20,000 nucleotides of DNA from Chromera velia. Lineage: Eukaryota; Sar; Chromeraceae. Position 1 is the first letter of the stretch. Each line of letters opens with the position of its first letter. A program made the translations under genes and the position numbers. Below, piece by piece: positions 1 to 9,447 of the stretch. The DNA is taken from contig JAHBMJ010000722.1 of assembly GCA_018398765.1 (NCBI GenBank), positions 10,001-30,000 of the forward strand, read 5' to 3'. The notes beneath the pieces were generated by a model. That model searched no databases and had not been told where the DNA came from. It saw only the letters and a program-made list of their open reading frames with translations.

Positions 1-480
1 GGATCCTCACAAAATGAAAAGTGCTTTCTTTTCAATCTATCCCCTTCTTAATCATCACCATCTTCCTTTCCGTCTTCCCTTCCAGTCACCGTCTTCTTTT
101 CATGGGGCAGTCACCGTCTTCTCTTCCAATCACGATGCATCCATTTAGGCGCCAAACCCTCATTGACAAGTGGTGAATATCGCAGTGCATCTTTGTTTAC
201 CTGACAGTGCAAGAAAAGAAAAAAGAATGAAGACAAAGCAAAGCGCAGAACGCTTTGAATTCACCGTCTTATCATTGTTTACATTGATTGATGTTTCTCT
301 TCGGTGCATTAGGCTTGATGCGTTCGCTTTGTGTTCATTTGGGTCTGCATAGATTGCATCGATTTGTGTGATTTTGACACCTTTTTGTTTCCTTCATGTT
401 CCTTTTCTTCAATCATTTCAGTGCAAATCGACATCATTTGACTTGTATTTTCTCTGCAGAATCTCTGCATGATTTGGAGA
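1..480. other. Unassigned left flank
   Basis: No gene or element is recognised here. The only pattern seen is a short word, CAGTCACCGTCTTCT, present twice within about 40 bases (near 85 and 110) with a weaker third relative just after. Open frames are short and have no family resemblance. Confidence 0.5.
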
Positions 481-1095
481 TTCAGATTAACAAAAAAAAG
501 ACTAATTAAAAAATCACTAGAGAATTTATCATATATTGATTAAGGAAACTGGATGAACTTAATTACTTGATCATGTTAAAGACATGTTTTATTCTCTATG
601 TTCTTCGATCTTTTAATTCACTTACATGCTAGCAATTAAAAAGGGAAAAAAACTAAAATAATGTTAAATAATTATGAGAAATTTTATTCTAAGTGTTGTT
701 ACAGTATCGTAGCTTTTTATAATAAAGATCAAAATATTATTAAAATAGTTAATTAGTCTTTTTATTTCATTTATACTATATTTTTTAGTGAATATTATAT
801 ATCTTTAGTGTGATGTTTATCTGTATATATCTATAATTAAATTGATAATCATATTTGGGTTAAACAATCTAGTATGTTTATCATTTAAAATAATAGTAAA
901 TAAATATGATGTTGATCAAATAGCTTGTCATAAATTGTCAATAAATCATTTATCTAGAAGTGATCAATTTCAGTGAAACTTCTTTAACGTCTTTTAATAT
1001 CTTTAGTCTAGATCCTTAGTTTCCATTTTTTTTTTGTCTAATCCTTATTGATACATTAAAACATAGCATGAAAATATTTATTTTTTGGGCAATTT
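481..1095. other. AT-rich island, no gene seen
   Basis: Base composition drops sharply to mostly A and T between about 481 and 1095, with oligo-A near the left edge and oligo-T near the right edge, and then returns abruptly to GC-rich sequence at the end of the gag-like region. No open frame of note lies inside. It could be an AT-rich insertion (transposon or organelle-derived DNA) or the native flank into which the retrotransposon went. No clear terminal repeats or target duplication were found, so it is described by composition only. Confidence 0.5.
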
Positions 1096-1243
1096 AAGTT
1101 TGAGGTCCGACTTGAAGGCAAAAGTCCATTTAAGAAGGCACAAGCCTCCATCGCGGTACCCGTGGGGAAGGCTCTTCCTACTGGAAGAATCCTAACATGC
1201 GTTGTCCCACAAAAACCCAAACTCTCCATCTCACTGACCGGGT

Positions 1244-3171
1244 CTAATGGGAGTTTCTCCAGAACCTGCTATCGTTCCGATGAACGTATCCGATCCGGTC
1301 CCGTCCCGGTGTCGGATACCATAGCGATCGAGAACGGGGCTCCTGTTGGGGGCCCAACTTGGGGCCCCTTAGGTTAACAACGGCCTGAGTGGGAGGACGG
1401 TCCTTTCCTTCCACCCCCTTATCATTGTATTGACTGGAGGGAGCAGAAGAATTGGACCCAGGAGAGCGCCCCCGATTGGAGCTCCCCCCGCCATTGCCCT
1501 TTCCGAAACCCCCGCCAGCACCGCCCTGCCTACCACAATCGGAGTTGCCCCTGCCCTTCCTGCCAAAGTCAGGGGTTTTAGCTCCAGAGGGTTTCCCTCC
1601 CTTTGCCTTGGAAGGGGACTTCCTCTGCGGGATTCCTCCAGGCCCTGCGAACGCCAGAAAAAGAACCTTTGGAATGATGCCCCCTCGCGAGGCACCCCCC
1701 GAGTCCTTCACACCGAAGGTTATCGCCTTCTGTACCCACTCTCTCTTCAAGTCCTCGACGAGAGCTCCTTTGACCAGGCCCCGGTCCTAGATATCCCCGA
1801 GAAACTTATTAAAGATCTCCGCCTGGGCAGCGATGGCGTGGATCTCCTTGGTGATCTCCACTTCGCTGGTGAGGTCAACCGGGGTCTGTTTCTCCTGTCA
1901 CCTCATTATGAGGTCGTTTGGTAGGTGCGCCGTCAGGAGCCCGAGCCTGTACTTCACGCCAAGCTCGTAGACGATGTTCTCCTCAACCAGGTGGTTCAGG
2001 AGACGCTTGTGATGTGCCAGCAGCTCCGTGTAGGTCCCAAACCTACAGGGCTGACAGGCAATCCTCTCGTACTCTAGGATGAAAGCAGAGGTCGAGTACT
2101 AGATCGTCTTGAAGAAGTGCGTAAAGATCATCGCCATGACCTTATCGCGCATCTCCATTAAAGTCCTCGGGACCGATGTCAAGATCTCTTCCAGCGTGTA
2201 GGGAATGAGAGGATCCTCAGGGTCACACTTCGGCCTCCCCCGGGTCCCACTCGACTCCCTTATTCCCAGGAAAGAGAAGATGTCAGGAGCACCTGGAGCC
2301 CCGACATCACCAGTATGCACCCCCCCACCTACAGACACCGTCGCAGGTTCAGGGGGAGACCCGATATCTGCGCCATGAGGTCCTCGTACTGCTTCTTTTT
2401 CTTCTCCGCCAGGGTGGGGTCAGGTCGCACACCGACCATCTGCACCCTCCCACTGGAACTGCTACTGTTACTGCTACTGCTGACCCGTTCAACAGAGGCC
2501 GGACGCTGCTCACTGGACATGGGGACGGCCATCTGACGGGAGGTGTCTGGTATCGCTCCTGTCTCCTCCTCCGTCTTCACCTTTGTCTCTGTTGGAACTT
2601 CCCTATGGAGCTCCCCACCTGAAGAAAACACAACAAGGCGAGACAGGAAGAGGGAGGAGGGTTCCTTCAGAGTCTGCAGGCAGAGGATCTGCTCGTTTAG
2701 GGACTTCAACTGGGGGCCAGTGATTCTCTCCTTCTCTCGGCATAAGAGAAGCTCCCTGATTTCTATGATTCTTGCCTTGCCCATTCCCAGGACGTCGGTC
2801 CGCTACAGATACCTCTTCATCCACTCCGCGTCGGGTGGAGAAACACAGTCCACAACGTGCCTGTGGAAAATCCGGAGCTGCTCAGAGACTTCCAAGCTGC
2901 GGTGGGGCACCCGTTTCACCACCTTCTCCAGCACTTCCACCTCGGTCCTTGCGATATAATGCTTGACTTTGACCCCCACCTTATTTCTGTTGGTGAGGGT
3001 GAGCCCGCCGCACCATTCGTCCGAGTCACCGAGGATGGCAACAGCATCTGCGTATTGCCGTACCCACTCAATGATGTCCGCATCGTCCGTGAGGCCGAAG
3101 ACGCCCACGGTTTTCACCTCCATACCCTTGATCGCGACGCACCCATGGGGAGCGTCCTTCTTGGGACCCAT
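1244..3171 (-). pseudogene. gag-like remnant (copy A)
   Basis: The minus strand encodes gag-like protein pieces in this order: a charged N-terminal part, a serine-rich linker made from a short triplet repeat, a Pro/Gly-rich stretch, a helical Leu-rich part resembling retrotransposon Gag capsid, and a tail rich in Gly, Arg, Ser and Lys that would serve as a nucleic-acid-binding tail. No CCHC zinc knuckle was seen. The frame is interrupted, so it is a fossil. The alternative, a LINE ORF1 protein, is less likely because of the adjoining LTR and primer site. Confidence 0.55.
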
Positions 3172-3249
3172 GGTATGTCACCTACAGTAGGGAATTGGGG
3201 AAACAACAAGGGGAATGTTGTCGGAAGGACAATGGGACACTCCCTCAGT

Positions 3250-3259
3250 GACGGCGCCA
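3250..3259 (-). other. Primer-binding site, tRNA-Asp-like (copy A)
   Basis: The minus strand reads TGGCGCCGTC, which is the complement of a tRNA 3' end (GACGGCGCCA, including CCA). The same ten bases open the tRNA-Asp primer sites known from many Ty3/gypsy elements, and partial agreement continues a few bases further. It lies one base inside the LTR end and about 80 bases ahead of the gag start, the expected place. Confidence 0.65.
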
Positions 3260-3260
3260 G

Positions 3261-3483
3261 TGAAAAGTACAGTCTCACCTTTCTCGAGATTCCTCCAGTG
3301 GAATCCTATGGACCCTCCCGTGTTGATCCTCTAGCCTGTCTAGAGGACTCCTCAAACTGTTATACTCCCGAATTCCTGACCTTCTCCTCTTAGAGGACCA
3401 CAGCGAATACGTTGACCTAACGTACTCGTCTAGACCGAATCGGATAGAGATGGACAGAAAAAAACATCTGATCAGTCTTTTCA
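3261..3483 (-). repeat. Candidate 5' LTR (copy A)
   Basis: This 223-bp stretch starts TGAAAAG and ends CTTTTCA, giving 7-bp inverted ends with the canonical TG...CA. One end lies a base from the primer-binding site. A TATA-like GTATAA lies on the minus strand in the middle. The partner LTR is not in the window, so the outer border rests on the inverted ends alone. The short length is typical of small non-autonomous LTR elements. Confidence 0.5.
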
Positions 3484-3992
3484 CCAGACAGAAAATCTAT
3501 GAACCCCCACAGTCCATAGAAAGCTCCTGCTGGTGGCCTCGTACAGTACTCAGAGCACAAGAGAACCACAGAGACATATAACGCACAGTACAGTTCCTAC
3601 ATATGAAGCTCTGTCAATCCTTAGGTCAAGTTTCTTGCTCAAACAGATGGTAACTGCCGTGCACGTCTGTCTGACTGTCTGGAAATTAATTTGACCGGAA
3701 TTAATTCTGAAGCTTCCGATGGCGTAACCGCACCATCGTCCTAATTAAATCCCATATGAAAGCCCGGAGTATACACCATCACAGTGAGTGCCTTGGGTAT
3801 ATTTCTCATGCTAAAGTGCATGCAGGCCATACCATGGAACTCACAACATGCACACCTCTGTCGCAGACGCCCCGTCACTCCGTGTGGATGGGCCGCCACG
3901 TGCGCTTCGCTCCTTTCTCTGGCTTGGGGCGAAGGGACGAATGGAAAGGCCGGGACCGGAATTCACCCTTTGTGAATCCGACCAGGAACGGG
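3484..3992. other. SYS1 upstream DNA, distal part (copy A)
   Basis: Non-coding DNA between the LTR and the 553-bp TIR element, repeated nearly base for base at 7973-8481. It contains a small hairpin (CGATGG / CCATCG near 3717-3738). No gene is supported; the open frames on both strands show no family match. Confidence 0.5.
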
Positions 3993-4000
3993 ACCGTCGT

Positions 4001-4553
4001 TTTGGATATGGTTCAGAAAAGTACCTCCAAACTAGGGCTCCTCCAATAGGGCTCCAACAGGGCTTCACTGCATGGGGCTCCAATAGGGCTCCACGCCGCG
4101 CCCGCGTGGTATACCGGGGCCCTTCTTTGATTGAATTGCTCCAAGCATGCACATGCAGCATGCATGCATGTGCATGCAGTTCTCAAATGCAGAAACAGGG
4201 CTCCAATAGGGCTCCAACAGGGCCCCAATAGGGCTCCATGGATATGAATGCCGAGACTGAAGGACTGAAGGGCAGTTCCGAAATGCAGACAGGCTCCTGA
4301 CACATAAATCAACAGGGTTCCATTGATATATATGAATGCCAAGACTAAAGGACTGAAGGCTAACAACCTGCACTGAATATTTTGTAGACGGTCCATTCTT
4401 TTCGTCTTCTTTGTGACCAAGACCCCGGTATGCATGCATACAACTGCGAGGTGGAGCCCTATTGGAGCCCCAGCGGAGCCCTATTGGAGCCTCGGCGGAG
4501 CCCTATTGGAGCCCTATTGGAGCCCTAGTCCGGAGGTACTTCTCTAAACCATA
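4001..4553. mobile_element. 553-bp non-autonomous TIR element (copy A)
   Basis: The ends are inverted copies of each other over about 38 bases (TATGGTTCAGA..AAGTACCTCC..ACTAGGGCTCC), and both flanks read ACCGTCGT (3993-4000 and 4554-4561), an 8-bp target duplication. Inside the right end an 11-bp word, GGAGCCCTATT, repeats seven times with small changes. The left end has the same word in opposite orientation. A 13-bp palindrome (GCATGCACATGCA / its complement, 4145-4177) lies in the core. It has no transposase frame, so it would depend on an enzyme made elsewhere. The left end has a few extra bases, so the exact border is uncertain. TSD length suits hAT or Mutator-like elements. Confidence 0.62.
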
Positions 4554-4561
4554 ACCGTCGT

Positions 4562-4958
4562 GTTCTTTCACAGTTTCAAACCCCGCCGCACATGGCCTAT
4601 TCTGATGCTTTTCTGAGCCAATTTGGAGCGGAGCTTTCCGGGGCCTTTTTTTTTATGAAAGCTGCATGCACGCACGCGTGTGCTCAGGGGATTGTTTAGT
4701 AAGTGCCCCCCGCTTTGCTTTCCGGAGCCATGCACATCAAGGAAGCCACTCGATCAATCTCGATCAATCTCTTTCAGAGATTCTCAGAGCTCGTGCACAT
4801 GAAGTCTGTCATTATCACGTCACCATCATTCGTGAAGCGACTCTCGCTGACGACCCCAACTTTGTTGATGTATACCGTCGTCGTCCTCTCTTGATCCGAG
4901 AACACTGGAGCGGGTTTGGGTAATCGGAGTGAAATGACGGCATTTGTGCCTCGTCGGA
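4562..4958 (+). promoter_or_regulatory. SYS1 proximal upstream region (dead copy A)
   Basis: Copy of the region just before the SYS1 start codon (9051-9447), differing mainly by transitions, several of them CpG losses in this copy. It includes a GCATGCACGCACGCG tract and a doubled CTCGATCAAT. It might still initiate transcription, but it now leads only into a broken exon. Confidence 0.4.
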
Positions 4959-5209
4959 ATGTCTGCTAGTGCGAGCGAGTCGGGGCGGTTTTACGGAGAA
5001 GATTCTTTTGATCCGAAGCTGATTATCACCCAGATTGTCTTCATTCAGGCATCCTTCACAAGCATCTTTGGCCTTGCGGCCCTTCTTGCCAATATTCTTC
5101 TGGGGTCCGAGTTTGTAATCTGGCATTATTTCAGATACTAAGCCTACACATTCTTCTCATCTGAAGAATGGCCCACTTCCATTGCCTTTCTCCTGGCCCC
5201 ACTCCTCAC
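4959..5209 (+). pseudogene. SYS1 exon 1, duplicated and dead
   Basis: This matches SYS1 exon 1 (9448-9698) at a constant offset of 4489 bases, from the ATG to the splice donor. It carries an in-frame TAA at 5139-5141 where the live copy has CAA (Gln61), so only 60 residues would be made, lacking transmembrane segments 2-4. A transposon starts four bases downstream of the exon end and changes the donor context from GTGAGT to GTGCTA. Exons 2 and 3 follow only the right-hand copy. It is therefore a by-product of tandem duplication and not a second functional gene. Confidence 0.9.
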
Positions 5210-5212
5210 GTG

Positions 5213-6191
5213 CTAGGGGGCCGCACTGTGGGTATACCTAAGCTTTACCCCTAACTTTTCTTACATCCTTTTACACTATATATTATATCCTAAGTTATAA
5301 GGTTAAAACTGGCAGATGAAACACATTCTGAAGTGTTATGTTGGGCTATTCTCAAGCTCTAGTTCAACTTCAGTCTTGAGAAATGTCAGTCCAAAGTCGT
5401 GTCGCCAGGTTCTGTTAGGCTTGTTGCCTGTTGGGCTCTGTTGGGCCTTTCATCAGCTGCATAACAGGTCATGAAGCCCAACAGTGCCCAACAGAGCCCA
5501 ACAAGGTCTTTTCCCTTCTCTACAAGCTTGTCTTACACGCCAGGTCTACGTATTAAAGCATATGAATACAACAGACACCATTTAAGACATTCATTGCTGC
5601 ACATTGGTGCAGTATAAGCCTGAAACTCTTCGTAAAACGTTCACAATATATCAAAGAAAATTGAGATAAACCTGCACACACAATATTACTCAGAGAAGGG
5701 ACTGTTTAAAAGAAAATGGATATGGGTTGAGAGGGAAGAGGCGGCTGGTGATGCTGCTTCCGGGTCCTCTCTGGCGACCTAGGCTGACTGCTAGAACACC
5801 AACAGTGTTTTATATTGTTTTAGTATTCTTTCAAATCATTCTCATCATCAGGATTGTGCATGTCATGCATGTTGGGAGTGTTTGTTGGGCTGTTGGGCCG
5901 TGTTGGGCTTTCTTGTTAGGCGTTTTGGGCGCCCAACAGCTTTCTAGCAAGGTGAAGCCCAACAGTACAACAAGCCCAACAGCCCAACAAAACCTGGCGA
6001 CACAAAGTTTTTCATAAAAATGAATGCATGTTTCTAGCCCAATATAAAAACTAATGTTACTGTTATGTTTTTTATAATTTATAGTTTTTGGTTTTTCATG
6101 AAACTTCTTGCATAACATTCCTAGATTTTTGTCTGTTTTTCTTTAAAGTCAGGGGTCATGATCTACCTATATGTAGAGTGCGGCCCCCTAG
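5213..6191. mobile_element. 979-bp non-autonomous TIR transposon
   Basis: It starts CTAGGGGGCCGCACT and ends with the exact inverse, AGTGCGGCCCCCTAG: 15-bp perfect terminal inverted repeats. Both flanks read CCTCACGTG (5204-5212 and 6192-6200), and the empty site survives intact in the other duplicate at 9690-9698 plus the following bases, proving an insertion. Inside each half lie opposed arrays of a 10-bp word, GCCCAACAGN and its complement (about 5428-5503 and 5873-5990), and a longer inverted pair around GTGTCGCCAGGTT (near 5400 and 5990-6003). No transposase is encoded. A 9-bp duplication suits Mutator-like elements; hAT (8 bp) is the main alternative. Confidence 0.85.
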
Positions 6192-6236
6192 CCTCACGTG
6201 AGTCGAGAACTCAACTGGACTTTATCCGCAGTCATG

Positions 6237-7660
6237 GTCCTCGGGACCGATGTCAAGATCTCCTCCAGCGTGTAGGCAATGAGGGAATCCTCAGGGTTAC
6301 ACTTTGGCCTCCCCCGGATCCCACTCAACTCCCTTACTCCCAGGAAAGAGAAGATGTCAGGAGCCCCTGGAGCCCCGACATCACCAGTATGCACCCCCCC
6401 ACCTACAGACACCGTCGCAGGTTCAGGGGAAAACACTGCAGGATACACCCCCCCACCCGTAAGGGGGGTCATCGGGAATACCGAAGGCAGGCGGCCTTCA
6501 GCAGCACCCTCAGGGACACCTTTGGCCTGGGGAGGAGGAGAGAGCACGTCTATCTCCTTGCGGAGTTTGTCGGCCTGCTCGTTGAGAGCAAACATATCAG
6601 ACGCCAACTGGTTGATGTGACTTTGCAGGGTCGCTACCAACGTATCCATATCAGCTTTCCCGGCATCGAAGACCTCAGAATCTTTCTTCTCAGCCCAGGA
6701 TGCCAGCTCTGTTGCGTACTCCTCCTTCCCTTTGGACCCCTCAGGGTAGTTATCCCTCTTAGGTATGCTACTAATCATGTCATTCTCCTCCTTCTGGATC
6801 TCCAAAATTCGGAGCTTATCAGCACCTCGTTCGGCATTCAGACCCGATATCTGCGCCATGAGGTCCTCGTACTGCTTCTTTTTCTTTTCCGCCAGGGTGG
6901 GGTCAGGTCACACACCGACCACTTGCACCCCCCAACTGGAACTGCTACTGTTACTGCTACTGCTACTGCTGACCCGTTCAACAGAGGCCGGACGCTGCTC
7001 ACTGGACACGGGGACGGCCATCTGACGGGAGGTGTCTGGTATCACTCCCGTCTCCTCCTCCGTCTTCACCTTCGTCTCTGTTGGAGCTCCCCCATAGAGC
7101 TCCCCACCTGAAGAAAACATAACAGGGCGAGACAGGGAGAGGGAGGAGGGTTCCTTCAGAGTTTACCGGCAGAGGATATGCTCGTTCAGGGACTTCAACT
7201 GGGGGCCAGTGATTCTCTCCTTCTCTTGGCATGAGAGAAGCTCCCTGATTTCTATGATCCTCGCCTTGCCCATTCCCAGGACATCGGTCCGCTGCAGATA
7301 CCTCTTCATCCACTCCGCGTCGGGTGGAGAGACACAGTCCACAACGTACCTGTAGAAAATCCGGAGCTGCTCAGAGACTTCCGAGCTGCGGTGGGGCACC
7401 CGTTTCACCACCTTCTCCAGCACTTCCACCTCGGTCCTTGCGATATAGTGCTTGACTTTGACCCCCACCTTGTTTCTGTTGGTGAGGGTGAGCCCGCCGC
7501 ACCACTCGTCCGAGTCACCGAGGATGGCAACAGCATCTGCGTATTGCCGTACCCACTCAATGATGTCCGCATCGTCCGTGAGGCCGAAGACGCCCACGGT
7601 TTTCACCTCCATACCCTTAATCGCGACGCACCCATGGGGAGCGTCCTTCTTGAAACCCAT
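6237..7660 (-). pseudogene. gag-like remnant (copy B)
   Basis: Minus-strand gag-like pieces matching copy A: charged N-terminal part, Ser-rich linker, a heptad-like charged helix and a Pro/Gly-rich stretch. The coding part is broken and is cut off on its C-terminal side by the duplication border. No function is expected. Confidence 0.55.
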
Positions 7661-7738
7661 GGTATGTCACCTACAGTAGGGAATCGGGGAAACAACAAGG
7701 GGAATGTTATCGGAATGACAATGGGACACTCCCTCAGT

Positions 7739-7748
7739 GACGGCGCCA
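7739..7748 (-). other. Primer-binding site, tRNA-Asp-like (copy B)
   Basis: Same TGGCGCCGTC on the minus strand as in copy A, one base inside the duplicated LTR end. Confidence 0.6.
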
Positions 7749-7749
7749 G

Positions 7750-7972
7750 TGAAAAGTATAGTCTCACCTCTCTTGAGATTCCTCCAGTGGAATCCTATGG
7801 ACCCTCCCGTGTTGATCCTCTAGCCTGTCTAGAGGACTCCTCAAACTGTTATACTCCCGAATTCGTGACCTTCTCCTCTTAAAGGACCACAGCGAATATG
7901 TTGACCTAACGTACTCGTCTAGACCGAATCGGATACAGATGGACAGAAAAAAATATCTGATCAGTCTTTTCA
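7750..7972 (-). repeat. Candidate 5' LTR (copy B)
   Basis: Duplicate of the 223-bp candidate LTR at 3261-3483, with the same TGAAAAG / CTTTTCA ends. Because it arose by segmental duplication, its similarity to copy A dates the duplication and not the retrotransposon insertion. Confidence 0.5.
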
Positions 7973-8481
7973 CCAGACAGAAAATCTATGAACCCCCACA
8001 GTCCACAGAAAGCTCCTGCTGGTGGCCTCGTACAGTACTCAGAGCACAAGAGAACCACAGAGACATATAACGCACAGTACAGTTCCTACATATGAAGCTC
8101 TGTCAATCCCTAGGTCAAGTTTCTTGCTCAGACAGATGGTAACTGCCGTGCACATCTGTCTGACTGTCTGGAAATTAATTTGACCGGAATTAATTCTGAA
8201 GCCTCCGATGGCGTAACCGCACCATCGTCCTAATTAAATCCTATATGAAAGCCCGGAGCATATACCATCACAGTGAGTGCCTTGGGTGTATTTCTCATGC
8301 CAAAGTGCATGCAGGCCATACCATGGAACTCACAACATGCACACCTCTGTCGCAGGTGCCCCGCCACCCCGTGTGGACGGGCCGCCGCGTGCGCTTCGCT
8401 CCTTTCTCTAGCTCGGGGCGAAGGAACAAATGGAAAGGCCGGGACCGGAATTCACCCTTTGTGAATCCGACCAGGAACGGG
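7973..8481. other. SYS1 upstream DNA, distal part (copy B)
   Basis: Non-coding DNA between the LTR and the second copy of the 553-bp element, matching 3484-3992 with scattered transitions. No gene is supported. Confidence 0.5.
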
Positions 8482-8489
8482 ACCGTCGT

Positions 8490-9042
8490 TTTGGATATGG
8501 TTCAGAAAAGTACCTCCAGACTAGGGCTCCTCCAATAGGGCTCCAACAGGGCTCCACTGCATGGGGCTCCAATAGGGCTCCGCGCCGCGCCCGCGTGGTA
8601 TGCCGGGGCCCTTCTTTGATTGAATTGCTCCAAGCATGCACATGCAGCATGCATGCATGTGCATGCAGTTCTTAAATGTAGAAACAGAGCTCCAATAGGG
8701 CTCTAACAGGGCTCCAATAGGGCTCCATGGATATGAATGCCGAGACTGAAGGACTGAAGGGCAGTTCCGAAATGCAGACAGGCTCCTGACATATAAATCA
8801 ACAGGGCTCCATTGATATATATGAATGCCAAGACTAAAGGACTGAAGGCTAACAATCTGCGCTGAATATTTTGTAGATGGTCCATTCTTTTCGTCTTCTT
8901 TGTGACCAAGACCCCGGCATGCATGCATACAACTGCGAGGTGGAGCCCTATTGGAGCCCCAGCGGAGCCTTATTGGAGCCCCGGCGGAGCCCTATTGGAG
9001 CCCTATTGGAGCCCTAGTCCGGAGGTACTTCTCTGAACCATA
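8490..9042. mobile_element. 553-bp non-autonomous TIR element (copy B)
   Basis: Exactly the same length as the copy at 4001-4553 and at the same offset, flanked by the same ACCGTCGT words (8482-8489 and 9043-9050). It was therefore present before the duplication. The terminal inverted repeats agree better here than in copy A: GGTTCAGA(A/G)AAGTACCTCC can be read at both ends. The 11-bp GGAGCCCTATT array and the GCATGC palindrome are kept. Confidence 0.62.
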
Positions 9043-9050
9043 ACCGTCGT

Positions 9051-9447
9051 GTTCTTTCACAGTTTCAAGCCCCGCCGCACATGGCCTATTCTGACGCTTT
9101 TCTGAGCCAATTTGGAGCGGAGCTTTCCGGGGCCTTTTTTTTTACGAAAGCTGCATGCACGCACGCGTGTGCTCAGGGGATTGTTTGGTAAGTGCCCCCC
9201 GCTTCGCTTTCCGGGGCCATGCACATCAAGGAAGCCACTCGATCAATCTCGATCAATCTCCTTCAGAGATTCTCGGAGCTCGTGCACATGAAGTCTGTCA
9301 TTATCACGTCACCATCATTCGTGAAGCGACTCTCGCTGACGACCCCGACTTTGTTGATGTGTACCGTCGTCGTCCTCCAGTGATCCGAGAACACTGGAGC
9401 GGGTTTGGGTAATCGGAGTGAAATGACGGCATTTGTGCCTCGTCGGA
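9051..9447 (+). promoter_or_regulatory. SYS1 proximal promoter and 5' leader
   Basis: About 400 bases between the TIR element and the SYS1 start codon. It contains CCAAT in the string GAGCCAATTTGG (near 9107), an oligo-T run (9134-9143), a GCATGCACGCACGCG tract and a doubled CTCGATCAAT. GCATGC-type words are known promoter elements in apicomplexans, but whether that applies here depends on an unproven lineage. No TATA box is convincing. The transcription start cannot be placed. Confidence 0.4.

Larger units (their letters stand above)
1095..3483 (-). mobile_element. LTR retrotransposon fossil, 5' half (copy A)
   Basis: Read on the minus strand, the order is a candidate 5' LTR (3483-3261), a tRNA primer-binding site directly after it, a short leader, then a long gag-like coding region running leftward to about 1095. 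No protease, reverse transcriptase or integrase and no second LTR are seen, so this is either a gag-only non-autonomous element or one cut off at the AT-rich island. The Ty3/gypsy-like assignment rests on the primer site and the gag layout and is tentative. The element is broken, with several breaks in the coding part. It predates the tandem duplication that copied its right-hand part. Confidence 0.62.
2163..6235. repeat. Tandem segmental duplication, left copy
   Basis: Left copy of a block of about 3.5 kb that begins inside the gag-like region and ends 37 bases into SYS1 intron 1. It contains the LTR, the 553-bp element and SYS1 exon 1. The SYS1-proximal half aligns to the right copy at a constant offset of 4489. 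It is lengthened by the 979-bp transposon, which the right copy lacks. Confidence 0.9.
6237..7972 (-). mobile_element. LTR retrotransposon fossil (copy B, partial)
   Basis: Duplicate of the right-hand part of the fossil at 1095-3483. From right to left it has the LTR, primer-binding site, leader and the N-terminal portion of the gag-like region, ending at the duplication junction, so the Gly/Arg-rich tail is absent. It includes an acidic coiled-coil-like stretch rich in Glu, Lys, Ala and Leu. It is broken and incomplete. Confidence 0.62.

Noticed and set aside
15-30. TGAAAAGTGC near the left end as a possible second LTR
   Set aside because: Only the first eight bases match the LTR start TGAAAAGT. 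The following sequence is unrelated.
2803-3393. Plus-strand frames of up to 178 codons opposite gag
   Set aside because: Shadows of the minus-strand gag-like coding region and LTR; no match to any family.
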